Assembly: GCF_008704655.1 (NCBI RefSeq)
Contig: NZ_CP023688.1
Span: forward strand, 2,170,001 to 2,234,000
Length of the DNA stretch: 64,000 nt
Direction: 5' to 3'
From: Streptomyces rimosus
GTDB lineage: Bacteria; Actinomycetota; Actinomycetes; Streptomycetales; Streptomycetaceae
Shown: positions 24,224 through 33,387 of the stretch, in pieces
Numbering within the stretch: position 1 is the first letter of the stretch
Layout: every line of letters starts with the position of its first letter
Made by a program: the position numbers and the translations under genes
Notes under the pieces: model-generated
Seen by the model: the letters and a program-made list of their open reading frames with translations, nothing else
Databases searched by the model: none
Told to the model about the DNA's origin: nothing

Positions 24224-25561
24224 ATGCAACTCGCTCCTCACGATAGCGGCACCTGGGTTCGCACGGCAGACGCCGGACTCGTGCGGCGCGCGCATGCCGC
24301 CGTCCGGCACGTCGTGGCCGCGACCACGACCACCGCGCAGGTCGACGACCTCGTGGTGCGCGCCGCCGAGCAGAGCGGTACTTGGGGCGGCTGGTACCCG
24401 CCGGGCCTCGCCCAGGGCCAGGCCGGCCTGGCGCTGCTCCACCTGTACGCCGCGCGGGCCGGGCTGGGCGCTCTCGACACCGCCTGCGGCCACATCCGCG
24501 AGGCGGTGCTGTCCACCCAGGTCGAACCCCTGGAGTTCCATGCCCTGTTCGCCGGCACCAGCGGCCTGGCCTTCGCGCTCGCGGACGTCACCCGCGACGA
24601 ACCCCGTTTCGGCCCCAGCCTGGACCGGATGCACGAGCGCCTCGCCGACCAGGTCCTCGCCGCTCCCCCGCACCGCACCGAACGGGCCGTCAGCGACCTG
24701 GACTACGACCTCGTCACCGGGGCGTCCGGAACCCTCGTCCACCTCAGCTCCGTCGCCGCCCCCGGCGAGCGGGTCGCCGAGGCCGCCGCCGCGCTCGCCG
24801 ACTACCTGATCTGGCTCGCGGGGCCCGCGGAGACCGACGGCACTCCGCGCCGCTGGCTCATCACCCCCGCGTACTACCCGCCGGTCGGCGACTACCACGC
24901 GAAGTATCCGCACGGCTATCTGAACCTGGGCCTGTCGCACGGCGTGCCGGGCGTGGCCGCGGCGCTCGCCGCCGCCTGGGAGGCGGGGCACCGCCGTCCC
25001 GGCCACCTGGAGGCCCTGGACACGCTCACCCGCTGGGTCCGTGACCAGGCGGGCTTCGACGCATACGGCCCCACCTGGAGCGACGGTACGCCCGTCGACG
25101 AACACGGCCGGGAGGGGACGGCCGGGTGCGGGCACGACCGGATCGCCTGGTGCTACGGCGCCGCGGGCGTGGCCGGCGCGCTCCTGACCGTCGCCTCGGC
25201 CATCGACGACGACGAGCTACGCACCGCCGCCGTCCGGGCCTTCGACGGAGTGCTGGCCCGTGCCGAGCACATCCGGCCGCTGTCGCCCACGCTGTGCCAC
25301 GGCCTCGCCGGACTGGTCATGCTCACCCTGGACTTCGCGCCCTGGAGCCCGGCCGCCCGCGACCGGCTGCCGCGGCTGGTCGGGCAGTTGCTCGACGCGT
25401 ACGCCCCGGACCGGCCGCTCGGCTTCGCCGACGTGGAGGAGCCCGGCCGTCCCGTCGACGACCCGGGGCTGCTCACCGGCGCCGCCGGCGTCGCCCTCAC
25501 CCTGCTCGCCGCCGTCGGTGACCAGCGGCCGCACTGGTTCCGCGCCTTCCTCGCCCGGTGA
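24224..25561 (+). CDS. lanC: Lanthionine synthetase C-type cyclase
   Basis: A 445-residue LanC cyclase, which adds Cys thiols to dehydroamino acids of the precursor to form thioether rings. The zinc ligands are visible: Cys in IAWCYGAAG and the Cys-His pair in TLCHGLAG. The substrate-side His in LSHGVPGV is kept. ATG 24224 has AGGAA upstream; an earlier in-frame start would lie in the attenuator hairpin. The stop overlaps the LanB start (TGATG), so the two enzymes are translated together. Confidence 0.93.
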   Translation: MQLAPHDSGTWVRTADAGLVRRAHAAVRHVVAATTTTAQVDDLVVRAAEQSGTWGGWYPPGLAQGQAGLALLHLYAARAGLGALDTACGHIREAVLSTQVEPLEFHALFAGTSGLAFALADVTRDEPRFGPSLDRMHERLADQVLAAPPHRTERAVSDLDYDLVTGASGTLVHLSSVAAPGERVAEAAAALADYLIWLAGPAETDGTPRRWLITPAYYPPVGDYHAKYPHGYLNLGLSHGVPGVAAALAAAWEAGHRRPGHLEALDTLTRWVRDQAGFDAYGPTWSDGTPVDEHGREGTAGCGHDRIAWCYGAAGVAGALLTVASAIDDDELRTAAVRAFDGVLARAEHIRPLSPTLCHGLAGLVMLTLDFAPWSPAARDRLPRLVGQLLDAYAPDRPLGFADVEEPGRPVDDPGLLTGAAGVALTLLAAVGDQRPHWFRAFLAR

Positions 25562-28500
25562 TGCCGATGCCCCTGTACGAGCCTGCCGGCTTCTTCCTCC
25601 TGCGGTCCCCGGTCCTGCCGGCCCGCACCTGCCTCGATGTCACCGAGGACCCCGCCCGCACCCCGGAGGCGCTGCTCGCGCTCGCCCGGCGTCCCGATGT
25701 CGAACGCGCCCTGCTGATCGCGAGCGAGGACCTGTCCGCCGGCCTCGACCGTCTGGACAGCCTCGGCGAGAAACGCACCCGGCGCCTGCACTCCGGGCTG
25801 CTGCGCTATGTGACGCGGATGGCGACCAGGCCCACGCCGTTCGGCGCGTTCTCGGGTGTGGCCATGGGCGAGTTCGGTGACAAGACCTCGGCCCGGCTCG
25901 GCGGGCCCGGGGAGCACCGCGTCCGGGTGCGCGCCGACATGGGCTGGCTGCTCGCCCTGATCGAGCGCCTGGAGGACGACCCGGCTGTTCTCCGGCAGCT
26001 GCACCTGGTCCTCAACCCCATGGCGCACCGCGCGGGCGACCGCTTCGTCCTGCCGCAGGCCGACAAGTACGGCCGGCACGACGAGCGCGCCGTGCGCATC
26101 CGGGCCACGCCCGCCGTGGACCTGGTCGTACGGAGCGCGGCCGTGCCCGTTCCGTACGAGCGGCTCACCGCCGAACTGTCGGCCGCCTTCCCCGAGGTGC
26201 CGGCCGAACGCGTGGACAGCCTCGTACAGCAGATGTGGGACCTCGGCTTCCTTACCGGGGACCTGCGGCCCCCGCAGACCGCGGAGCGGCCCGAGCTGCA
26301 CGTCCTGAAGAAGCTCACGGGTGTCCCGGCCGCCGCGCACACTGCCGAGCGGCTGCGCGAGGTCGCCGACCTGGCCGACCGTACGCACACCACCGAGTCG
26401 CTGCGCCGCCTCGAAGCCGCTCAGCGCGAGCTGGTCCAGGACTTCAAGGGGCGGACCTACCAGGCCGACACTGCCGTGGAGCTGCGCGACCCCGTCCTGA
26501 ACGCCTCGATCGGGGAAGCGGCCGCCGACGCGGTGGGTGTACTGATCCGGCTCAGCGCGGCCCACAACACACACAGCCACCTCACCCGCTACCGCGAGGA
26601 GTTCAGCGAGCGCTACGGCGCCGGGACACGCGTGCCGGTCCTCAGCCTGCTCAGCCCCGACACCGGACTGGACGCCCCGCCCACGTACACCAACCCGCCC
26701 CGCAGCATCGCCCTGCCGCCCACCCCTCCCGACGACACCTCCCACCTGGACGGCCTGCTCGTCGAGTTCGCCCAGCAGGCGTGGTGGGACCGTGCCACCG
26801 AGGTCGAGCTGACCGATGCCTGGCTGGACCGGCTCGCCCCGGCCGGGCCCGTACCGGACCCGCCCCCGGTCATGGAGGCGTACCTCCAGGTCCACGCCGC
26901 CGACCGGGAGGCCGTCGACCGCGGGGAGTGGCGCGGCGTGCTGCGCTCGGACAGCCTCACCTACGGCGGGCGCACCTACGGGCGCTTCAGCGACGTGCTC
27001 GGCGAGGCGGCCGTGGACCGGCTGCGCGCCTACGCCCGGCGCGAGGAAGCCCTCTTCCCCGATGTCGCCTACGCGGAGCTGGCGTTCCTGCCGCCCTACG
27101 GACGCGCCGCCAACGTCACGCTGCGCCCCGCCATCCGGCCGTACGAGATCGCCGTCAACACGACTCCGTCGGTCGCCCCTGACCAGGTCATCGCGCTGGA
27201 CGACATCCTCGTCGGCGTCAGCGACGACCGGTTCCACCTGTGGTCGCGGCGGCTGGACCGGGAGATCGTCGTCGCCCAGCACCACATGCTCAGCCCCAGC
27301 CTGGCGCCGAACGTGGCGCGCTTCCTGATCGAGGTGTCGCACGACGGCTGCGTGCTGCCGACCGGGTTCCACTGGGGCCCGGCGGAGGTGGCGCCGTTCC
27401 TGCCGCGGGTGGTGCGTGGCCGGATGGTTCTGCGGCCGGCGCAGTGGCGGCTCACGGCGGGCTCGGCCGACGACCTCGACGGCTGGCGCACACGCTGGCG
27501 CGTGCCGCGCCACGTCTACCTCGTCGACGCCGACCAGCGGCTGCTGCTCGACCTCGACCACCCCCTGTACCGCGCCGAACTCGAACAGGAACTGCGCAAG
27601 CAGCGCGCGCTCGTCCTCCACGAGATGCTGCCGGACTTCGACGGCATGTGGCTCCAGGACGGCGACGGCGAGCGCTACGCCACCGAGATCGTCGTACCGG
27701 TCGTGACCCGCGACGCCGTACGGACCACCCGCCGCCCCGTGCCGCGGCAGCGGCGGGAGGTTCCCGTGGAGCGCCATGTGCCGGGCGGCGCATGGACCTT
27801 CCTCAAGGTCTACGCGGCCCCCGAGCGGCAGGACGAGATCGTCACCGGCCCCCTGCGCGACCTCGTCGCCGAACTGCGCGGCCAGGACGTGCTGGACCGC
27901 TGGTTCTACCTCCGCTACGCCGACCCGTTCCCCCACCTGCGGCTGCGCGTACGCGGCACGGACGCGGACCAGGTGCTCACCCGCGTCACGGCGTGGGGCC
28001 GGGACCTGGTGGGCCAGGGGCTCGCCCGGGACATCGAGATCGCCGGCTACGCGCCGGAGATCGCCCGCTACGGCGGCCCGGAGACCTTCGACGCGGTCGA
28101 GCGGCTGTTCCAGGCCAACAGCGAGGCCACCGCCGAACTCCTGTCGCTGCGCCTCGGCATGGAGCCGGAGTTCCTGGCCATGGCCGCGCTGGACACCCTG
28201 TACGCGCAGTGGGGCGTCGAGCCGTCCCGGCGCGCCGGTCAGAGCGGCCAGGACGAGTCGCGCGTACGCGAGACCCGGGGCCTGTTCCGGGGCAACCGGG
28301 CCTACCTGTGCGAACTCCTCAGTCCCTGGGACCGCGCCCCCCACGAGGAGGGCAGGGCCCACCGGGAACTGCTCGCCGGTGTCCTCGCGGCCCAGGCGCC
28401 CGCCGTGGCGCGGGCGGCCGAGGCCGTGCGCGCGGCGGACCGCGAAGGCGCCCTGGTCGGCTCGGCGGACCAGATCCTCGCGAGCCTGGCGCACATGCAG

Positions 28501-28617
28501 GTTAACCGGCTGCTGCCGATCGACCTGGACCGCGAGGCGCGCGTCCACGCGCTGTGGGGCCAGGTGCTGCACGCGATCCGTGGCCGGATGGCCGCCACCG
28601 TCGAGGAGGAACGATGA
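25561..28617 (+). CDS. lanB: Lantibiotic dehydratase, full length
   Basis: A 1018-residue LanB, the usual full-length size. It activates Ser/Thr of the precursor with glutamyl-tRNA and eliminates glutamate to give dehydroalanine and dehydrobutyrine. The N-terminal glutamylation domain (FLLRSPVLPAR, TRMATRPTPFGAFSGVA) covers about 800 residues. The C-terminal elimination domain begins near TFLKVYAAPERQ and includes WFYLRYADPFPHLRLRVRG. The start is ATG 25561, sharing its A with the LanC stop; GTG 25558 is the alternative. The stop overlaps the transporter start (ATGA). The protein is a fused LanB, not the split form of thiopeptide clusters. Confidence 0.95.
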   Translation: MPMPLYEPAGFFLLRSPVLPARTCLDVTEDPARTPEALLALARRPDVERALLIASEDLSAGLDRLDSLGEKRTRRLHSGLLRYVTRMATRPTPFGAFSGVAMGEFGDKTSARLGGPGEHRVRVRADMGWLLALIERLEDDPAVLRQLHLVLNPMAHRAGDRFVLPQADKYGRHDERAVRIRATPAVDLVVRSAAVPVPYERLTAELSAAFPEVPAERVDSLVQQMWDLGFLTGDLRPPQTAERPELHVLKKLTGVPAAAHTAERLREVADLADRTHTTESLRRLEAAQRELVQDFKGRTYQADTAVELRDPVLNASIGEAAADAVGVLIRLSAAHNTHSHLTRYREEFSERYGAGTRVPVLSLLSPDTGLDAPPTYTNPPRSIALPPTPPDDTSHLDGLLVEFAQQAWWDRATEVELTDAWLDRLAPAGPVPDPPPVMEAYLQVHAADREAVDRGEWRGVLRSDSLTYGGRTYGRFSDVLGEAAVDRLRAYARREEALFPDVAYAELAFLPPYGRAANVTLRPAIRPYEIAVNTTPSVAPDQVIALDDILVGVSDDRFHLWSRRLDREIVVAQHHMLSPSLAPNVARFLIEVSHDGCVLPTGFHWGPAEVAPFLPRVVRGRMVLRPAQWRLTAGSADDLDGWRTRWRVPRHVYLVDADQRLLLDLDHPLYRAELEQELRKQRALVLHEMLPDFDGMWLQDGDGERYATEIVVPVVTRDAVRTTRRPVPRQRREVPVERHVPGGAWTFLKVYAAPERQDEIVTGPLRDLVAELRGQDVLDRWFYLRYADPFPHLRLRVRGTDADQVLTRVTAWGRDLVGQGLARDIEIAGYAPEIARYGGPETFDAVERLFQANSEATAELLSLRLGMEPEFLAMAALDTLYAQWGVEPSRRAGQSGQDESRVRETRGLFRGNRAYLCELLSPWDRAPHEEGRAHRELLAGVLAAQAPAVARAAEAVRAADREGALVGSADQILASLAHMQVNRLLPIDLDREARVHALWGQVLHAIRGRMAATVEEER

Positions 28618-30398
28618 TCTGGCTGCGTGTCATCGGGCTGTTCTGGCGGCTCAGCCCGCTGCGGGTGTCCGCCTTCACGGCCGTGTCCGTGCTGGTCGCC
28701 CTCGTCCCGGCCGTACAGATCGGGCTCGTGGCCGCGACCGTGCAGGGCGTGGCCGACGCCGTCGCCGGTGACCCGGGGGCCGGCCGGGCGGCGCTGCTCG
28801 CGGGCGGCGGCCTGATGGCGGCCGGCTTCGCCAACCATCTGCTGGGGACGTGCCAGCAGTACCTCGACACGCTGCTGCGGCTCGAACTCACCGCGCGGGT
28901 GGGCGAGTGGGTGATGCGCAAGGGCACCCTGCTCGACCTCCAGCAGTACGAGGACGCCGAGATCTACGACAAGATGCAGCGCGCCTTCCAGGAGAGCAAC
29001 GGAGGCCGCGTCTACCAGGTCTTCACCCAGCTCCTGGAGTCCGTCAGGGAACTGCTCACCCTGGCGACCGTCAGCGCCGTGCTGTTCTCGTGGAACCCCT
29101 GGATCGCGCTGGTCATCCTGCTCTCTCCGGTCCCGTCGGTGATCTCGTACATGTTCTTCAGCCACCAGGCGTACGAGATCGAGTACGACCGGGCCGCCGA
29201 CCGGCGCCGCCTGTACTACTACCAGCACCTGGCGACCACCGACCATTCGTACAAGGAGATCCGGCTCTTCCAGCTCGGCCCGCACCTCCTGAACCTCTAC
29301 ACCCGCCTCGTGCGCACCTTCTTCGACGTAGACCGGCGGCTGGCGCGCCGTCAGTCGCTGCTCGGCGGCGCGCTCGGCTTCCTCAGCGTCGCCGCCTCGT
29401 CCGGCGCCGTCCTGTGGGCCGTCCACTCCACGACCAGCCTCGGCCAGGTCGGGCAGCTCGCCGGGTACCTCCAGGCGGTCGGCTCGGTCCAGGTGTCCGC
29501 GCACGGTCTGCTGCTCGGTATCGCGGCCCTCTACAAGGACAGTCTCTTCCTCGGGAACCTCTTCGACTTCTTCGCGCTGCCCGAGCGGCAGCTCAAGGGA
29601 GGCACCCGGCCCTTTCCGGCCAAGATCACCAAGGGCATCGAGTTCCGCGACGTGCGCTTCGTCTACCCCGGCACCGACCGGGTCGTCCTGGACGGCGTCA
29701 GCTTCACCATCCCCGCGGGCCGGTGCGTCGCCCTGGTGGGGCAGAACGGCGCGGGCAAGACCACCCTCGTCAAGCTGCTCACCCGCCTCTACGAGCCGAC
29801 CAGCGGCCAGATCCTCGTGGACGACGTGCCGATCGAGGAGTACGACCTCGACGACCTGCAACGCCAGATGGGCGTCATCTTCCAGGACTTCATCCGGTAC
29901 GAGCTGCCGGTGCGCGACAACATCGGCTTCGGCCGCATCGAGGCCCGCGACGACACCGCGCGCGTCGCCGAGGCCGCCGAGGCCGCCGGCGCCGCCGGGA
30001 TCGTGGCGTCACTGCCGCGCACGTACGACACCATGCTCGGCCGCCACTTCGAGGACGGCCACCAGCTCTCCGGCGGCCAGTGGCAGAAGATCGCCCTCAG
30101 CCGGGCCTTCATGCGGCGGGCGCCCGTCGTCGTCCTGGACGAGCCGACGGCCGCCATCGATGCGGAGGCCGAGGCGGAGATCTTCACCCGGCTCCGCGAC
30201 ATCGCCCGCGGCGCGACCTCCCTCGTCATCGCCCACCGCTTCTCCACGGTCCGGATGGCGGACCAGATCGTCGTCATGGAGAACGGCAAGGTGATCGAGA
30301 CCGGTGTGCACGAGGAACTCGTCCGGGCCGACGGCGTCTACGCCCGGCTCTTCCATCTCCAGGCATCGGGGTACCTGACCGAAGCCGCGTCCCGTTAG
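28614..30398 (+). CDS. lanT: ABC transporter, fused permease and ATPase
   Basis: A 594-residue half-transporter. The N-terminal part has about six membrane helices (for example VSAFTAVSVLVALVPAVQIG). The ATPase domain has Walker A GQNGAGKT (about 376-383), the signature LSGGQ and Walker B VVVLDEP. No N-terminal C39 peptidase domain is present, so it exports but cannot itself remove the leader; a protease must act from elsewhere. ATG 28614 lies behind GAGGAGGA and overlaps the LanB stop. It probably dimerises to export the modified peptide. Confidence 0.9.
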   Translation: MIWLRVIGLFWRLSPLRVSAFTAVSVLVALVPAVQIGLVAATVQGVADAVAGDPGAGRAALLAGGGLMAAGFANHLLGTCQQYLDTLLRLELTARVGEWVMRKGTLLDLQQYEDAEIYDKMQRAFQESNGGRVYQVFTQLLESVRELLTLATVSAVLFSWNPWIALVILLSPVPSVISYMFFSHQAYEIEYDRAADRRRLYYYQHLATTDHSYKEIRLFQLGPHLLNLYTRLVRTFFDVDRRLARRQSLLGGALGFLSVAASSGAVLWAVHSTTSLGQVGQLAGYLQAVGSVQVSAHGLLLGIAALYKDSLFLGNLFDFFALPERQLKGGTRPFPAKITKGIEFRDVRFVYPGTDRVVLDGVSFTIPAGRCVALVGQNGAGKTTLVKLLTRLYEPTSGQILVDDVPIEEYDLDDLQRQMGVIFQDFIRYELPVRDNIGFGRIEARDDTARVAEAAEAAGAAGIVASLPRTYDTMLGRHFEDGHQLSGGQWQKIALSRAFMRRAPVVVLDEPTAAIDAEAEAEIFTRLRDIARGATSLVIAHRFSTVRMADQIVVMENGKVIETGVHEELVRADGVYARLFHLQASGYLTEAASR

Positions 30399-30408
30399 AG
30401 GCCCAGGT

Positions 30409-31374
30409 ATGCGCGTCTCCGTCCTGTTCCCCGTCATGCCCACCGACCCCGAAGCCGTGGTCCCTTTCGCCTCATTGGTGCGCTCCGGGCAGGCCGCCCG
30501 CCTGTGGCAGGGCCAGTCCCTGAGCGCGGACACCCACCAGGTGTTCGCCTACCTGGCCGGCCGGGGCTACCGCGTTCCGGTCGGCACCGGCGTCGTCCTG
30601 ATGCCGCTGCGGCACCCGGTGGACGCCGCGGTCCAGGCCCGCTCGCTCGCCCGGCTCACGGGGCAGCCGATGGTCCTCGGCCTCGGCCCCGCGACGCCCG
30701 ACTTCGTCACCGGCCTGCACGGCAAGCCGTACGACAGTCCGCGTGACGCCTGCCTCTCCTACCTCACGGAGGTACGGCGCCTGCTCGACGCGGAGACACC
30801 GGGCGGTGCGGGCACCGTCGGCCTGCCGGGCATGCCACACCCGGGCGTGGAGGTGGGACTCGGCGTCCTGCGGCCGGTGCTCGCGCACGCGGCGGGGCGG
30901 GCGGCCGACGTGGCGATCAGCTGGATGACGCCGCCCGGATACGTACGGGACACCCTGCTGCCCGCCATGGCCCGGGGCGCGGCCGCGGCGGACCGGGCCC
31001 GGCCCCGCATGGTGACCGTGGTGCACGCCGCGGTCGACCGTCCGCACCGCATCCCGTACCGGCTCGCGTACACCGCCGCGCACGCCCACCTCGCCGGGCC
31101 GCACTACACCGACATGCTGCGCCGCGCCGGCCTGCGGGTGCACCACAGCCAGCCGAATCTGGGCGCCCGCGCCCTGGTCGACTCCGGCACTTTTGTGTAC
31201 GGATCGCCCCAGGACATCGCGGCACAGTTGGCCGAATACGGTCGGGCGGGCGTGGACGAAGTTGTCGTCAATACCGCCGGCGTGTATTCCGAGCATGGTC
31301 ATCCGGACGCCGTACGCGACCTCCAGGACATCCTCGCGGCGTGCCGGGAGCAGCAGCCGGCACCCGTTCCCTGA
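30409..31374 (+). CDS. Luciferase-like (LLM) oxidoreductase of the lanthipeptide operon
   Basis: A 321-residue TIM-barrel protein of the luciferase-like monooxygenase family, which uses FMN or F420. Family segments are VGTGVVLMPLRHPVDAAVQA, LVLGLGPATPDF-like and the C-terminal VDEVVVNTAGV. It begins 10 bases after the transporter stop, so it is in the operon. An F420H2-dependent member of this superfamily (LxmJ of lexapeptide) reduces dehydroalanine to D-alanine, which gives a concrete hypothesis for this gene. Oxidative tailoring is the alternative. The cofactor cannot be decided from what I can see. Confidence 0.8.
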   Translation: MRVSVLFPVMPTDPEAVVPFASLVRSGQAARLWQGQSLSADTHQVFAYLAGRGYRVPVGTGVVLMPLRHPVDAAVQARSLARLTGQPMVLGLGPATPDFVTGLHGKPYDSPRDACLSYLTEVRRLLDAETPGGAGTVGLPGMPHPGVEVGLGVLRPVLAHAAGRAADVAISWMTPPGYVRDTLLPAMARGAAAADRARPRMVTVVHAAVDRPHRIPYRLAYTAAHAHLAGPHYTDMLRRAGLRVHHSQPNLGARALVDSGTFVYGSPQDIAAQLAEYGRAGVDEVVVNTAGVYSEHGHPDAVRDLQDILAACREQQPAPVP

Positions 31375-31432
31375 CGGTCCACGGTCCCGCCGGGGTTCCG
31401 CCCGATCGCCCGCAGACAGGAGAAGCACGACG

Positions 31433-32713
31433 GTGCCCGACGACATCGCGCGCTGGCTCACCGAGCACGCCAGGCCCCTCGACGCGCTGGAACCGGGCAC
31501 GCCCCACCGGGATCTCGGACCGCTGGGCGACGCCCTGCGCGGCGTACGCATCGTGGGCCTCGGCGAATCCACCCACGGCACGCACGAGTTCTTCCGGCTC
31601 AAGCACCGGCTGGTGGAGTTCCTGGTGCGTGAGGAGGGCTTCACCGTCCTCGCCATGGAAGCCAGCGCGTCCGCCGCCCGCGCCCTGGACGCCTACGTAC
31701 GCCACGGCACCGGGGACCCCCGCCGCCTGATCAGCCGGCTGGGGTTCTGGACCTGGCGCACCGCGGAGATGCTCGATCTGGTCGAGTGGCTGCGGGCCCA
31801 CAACGAGGGCCTGCCCGAGGAGCGGCGGGTGCGTTTCGTCGGTACGGACCCGCAGCGCTGCGCCGATTCGGTCGCGGCGGTCAGCGCGTTCCTGGGCCGG
31901 ACGGCGCCCGAGCGGGCGGCGGAGGTACGCGACCTGGAGGTGCTGGCGCAGGCCCGCCCCGCCTCCCGGCCCGACCTGCGGGGCACCCTCGTGCACCGCG
32001 CCGAGGCACTCGCCGACCTCATCGCCGGCCACCGGCAGACGTTCACCGAGCGGCTCGCGGCGGACGGCGAGGACGGCACCCGGACACCGGCGGCGGCGGT
32101 CGACGACGTCCTGGAGCACGCGCGCATCCTCGTCCGCGCCGCCGACCTGGTGACCCGCTCCCCCGACCAGCCGTCGGGGGAGGACAGCGTGTTCGCCGTA
32201 CGCGACCGCTACATGGCCGACGCCGTGGCGCGCCTGGTCGACACCAACCCGCAGGCGCGCGTCATGGTCTGGGCGCACAACGGGCACATAGCGAAGAGCA
32301 CGTACGGCGCGGGAGTGCCCGCGCTCGGCAGCAGACTCCGCACCCGCTACGGCGACGCCTACTACGCGCTGGCCCTCCTCTTCGGCAAGGGCTCCTTCCT
32401 CGCCCGCCGCGGCACCGACGTCCACGGCCCGCCGCTCCGGCACCGGATCGGCACCGGCACCCGGTCGGTCGAGGCGCGGTTCGCCCACGCCGTGCCCGGT
32501 GACTTCTACATCGACCTGACCGCGGACGGATCACCACCCGAGGACGCGCGGTGGCTGCGGTCGGCGCAGGCCCAGCGCAGCTTCGGCGCCAACGTGCCCC
32601 GGTTCGCCTACCGGTTCAACGTGGCGCCGCTGGTACCGGCCGAGGACTACGACGGCATCGCGTTCGTCGCCCGCTCGACGTGCTCCCGGGTGCTGCCGCC
32701 GGTGGAGCGCTGA
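31433..32713 (+). CDS. Erythromycin-esterase-like protein
   Basis: A 426-residue protein of the erythromycin esterase (EreA/EreB-like) superfamily. The family motif GESTHGTHEFF (starting near 43) contains the catalytic Glu and His, and MVWAHNGHIAKS carries another conserved His. GTG 31433 has AGGAGA upstream. It lies 58 bases after the LLM gene on the same strand. Members of this family sit in other lanthipeptide loci, so a role in tailoring or self-protection is more likely than macrolide resistance. The reaction here is unknown. The next gene is convergent with one base between the stop codons. Confidence 0.82.
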   Translation: MPDDIARWLTEHARPLDALEPGTPHRDLGPLGDALRGVRIVGLGESTHGTHEFFRLKHRLVEFLVREEGFTVLAMEASASAARALDAYVRHGTGDPRRLISRLGFWTWRTAEMLDLVEWLRAHNEGLPEERRVRFVGTDPQRCADSVAAVSAFLGRTAPERAAEVRDLEVLAQARPASRPDLRGTLVHRAEALADLIAGHRQTFTERLAADGEDGTRTPAAAVDDVLEHARILVRAADLVTRSPDQPSGEDSVFAVRDRYMADAVARLVDTNPQARVMVWAHNGHIAKSTYGAGVPALGSRLRTRYGDAYYALALLFGKGSFLARRGTDVHGPPLRHRIGTGTRSVEARFAHAVPGDFYIDLTADGSPPEDARWLRSAQAQRSFGANVPRFAYRFNVAPLVPAEDYDGIAFVARSTCSRVLPPVER

Positions 32714-32714
32714 G

Positions 32715-33254
32715 TCAGAAGAAGGTGCCGAGGACCGCGTCCCAGGCCAGCTTCCACATCGGTTCCGCTCCGGTACCGAAGGCGGCGGCGAGCGCGTAGC
32801 CCACGGACGCGTCGTACGGCACCGGGGCGGCGCCCTTCTCCCACTCGGCCGTCACGCGCCCGTCCCCGGTCGACGTCAGGACGCCCAGGAGCGTGCCTTC
32901 GCGCAGCAGGCGGCTGGTGCCGAGCGATACCGGGACCAGACGGTGGCCGTAGCCCGCGGTGGCCGCGGCTCCCGGGCCTTTCCGGGCCACGTCCACCCGG
33001 TAGGACTTGCGCGTCAGGAAGCCCTTGGCCGGGCGGAGGTCGACAGCAACCCCGTCGACGCTCATGGCCAGCCGTTCCGGATCACGCGTGCCGATCGGCA
33101 CATGGCTCTCCAGGGGCGTACCGGCGGCCCGCCGTATCTCAGTCCGCGGCACGCCGTCGCCGCCCACGGCCAGCGTCCCGGCCTCGTGGTCGAGTTCGAT
33201 ACCGACCGCGCCGAAGAGCGCGTCCTCGGCGGAGACGTACGAGAACGGGTGCAT
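32715..33254 (-). CDS. Conserved hypothetical protein
   Basis: A 179-residue protein that I cannot assign. It starts at ATG 33254 behind GAGGAG. The sequence is a mix of short strands and loops, with a central GTRDPERLAMSVDGVAVDLRPAKG segment in overlapping pieces, no signal peptide and no membrane helix except a weak hydrophobic stretch near the end. The open frame upstream of the ATG is low-complexity and not counted. It faces the esterase-like gene and is followed upstream by the RNA-repair pair. Confidence 0.7.
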   Translation of the reverse strand: MHPFSYVSAEDALFGAVGIELDHEAGTLAVGGDGVPRTEIRRAAGTPLESHVPIGTRDPERLAMSVDGVAVDLRPAKGFLTRKSYRVDVARKGPGAAATAGYGHRLVPVSLGTSRLLREGTLLGVLTSTGDGRVTAEWEKGAAPVPYDASVGYALAAAFGTGAEPMWKLAWDAVLGTFF

Positions 33255-33387
33255 CAACAACTCCTCGCCCGGCGGCCCCCGCCGTCCGTGTCGATCTTCG
33301 AACCCCAGCATCCGGCAACCGGCCGGGCGAGGGCTCCATACCGGCCACGGCCGGGCCCGGCCGTACTCGACCGGGCCCGGCCCCGCC

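Noticed and set aside
31433..32713. Macrolide resistance gene
   Set aside because: The protein is erythromycin-esterase-like, but it lies in a lanthipeptide operon and the superfamily is wide. Resistance cannot be claimed from sequence.
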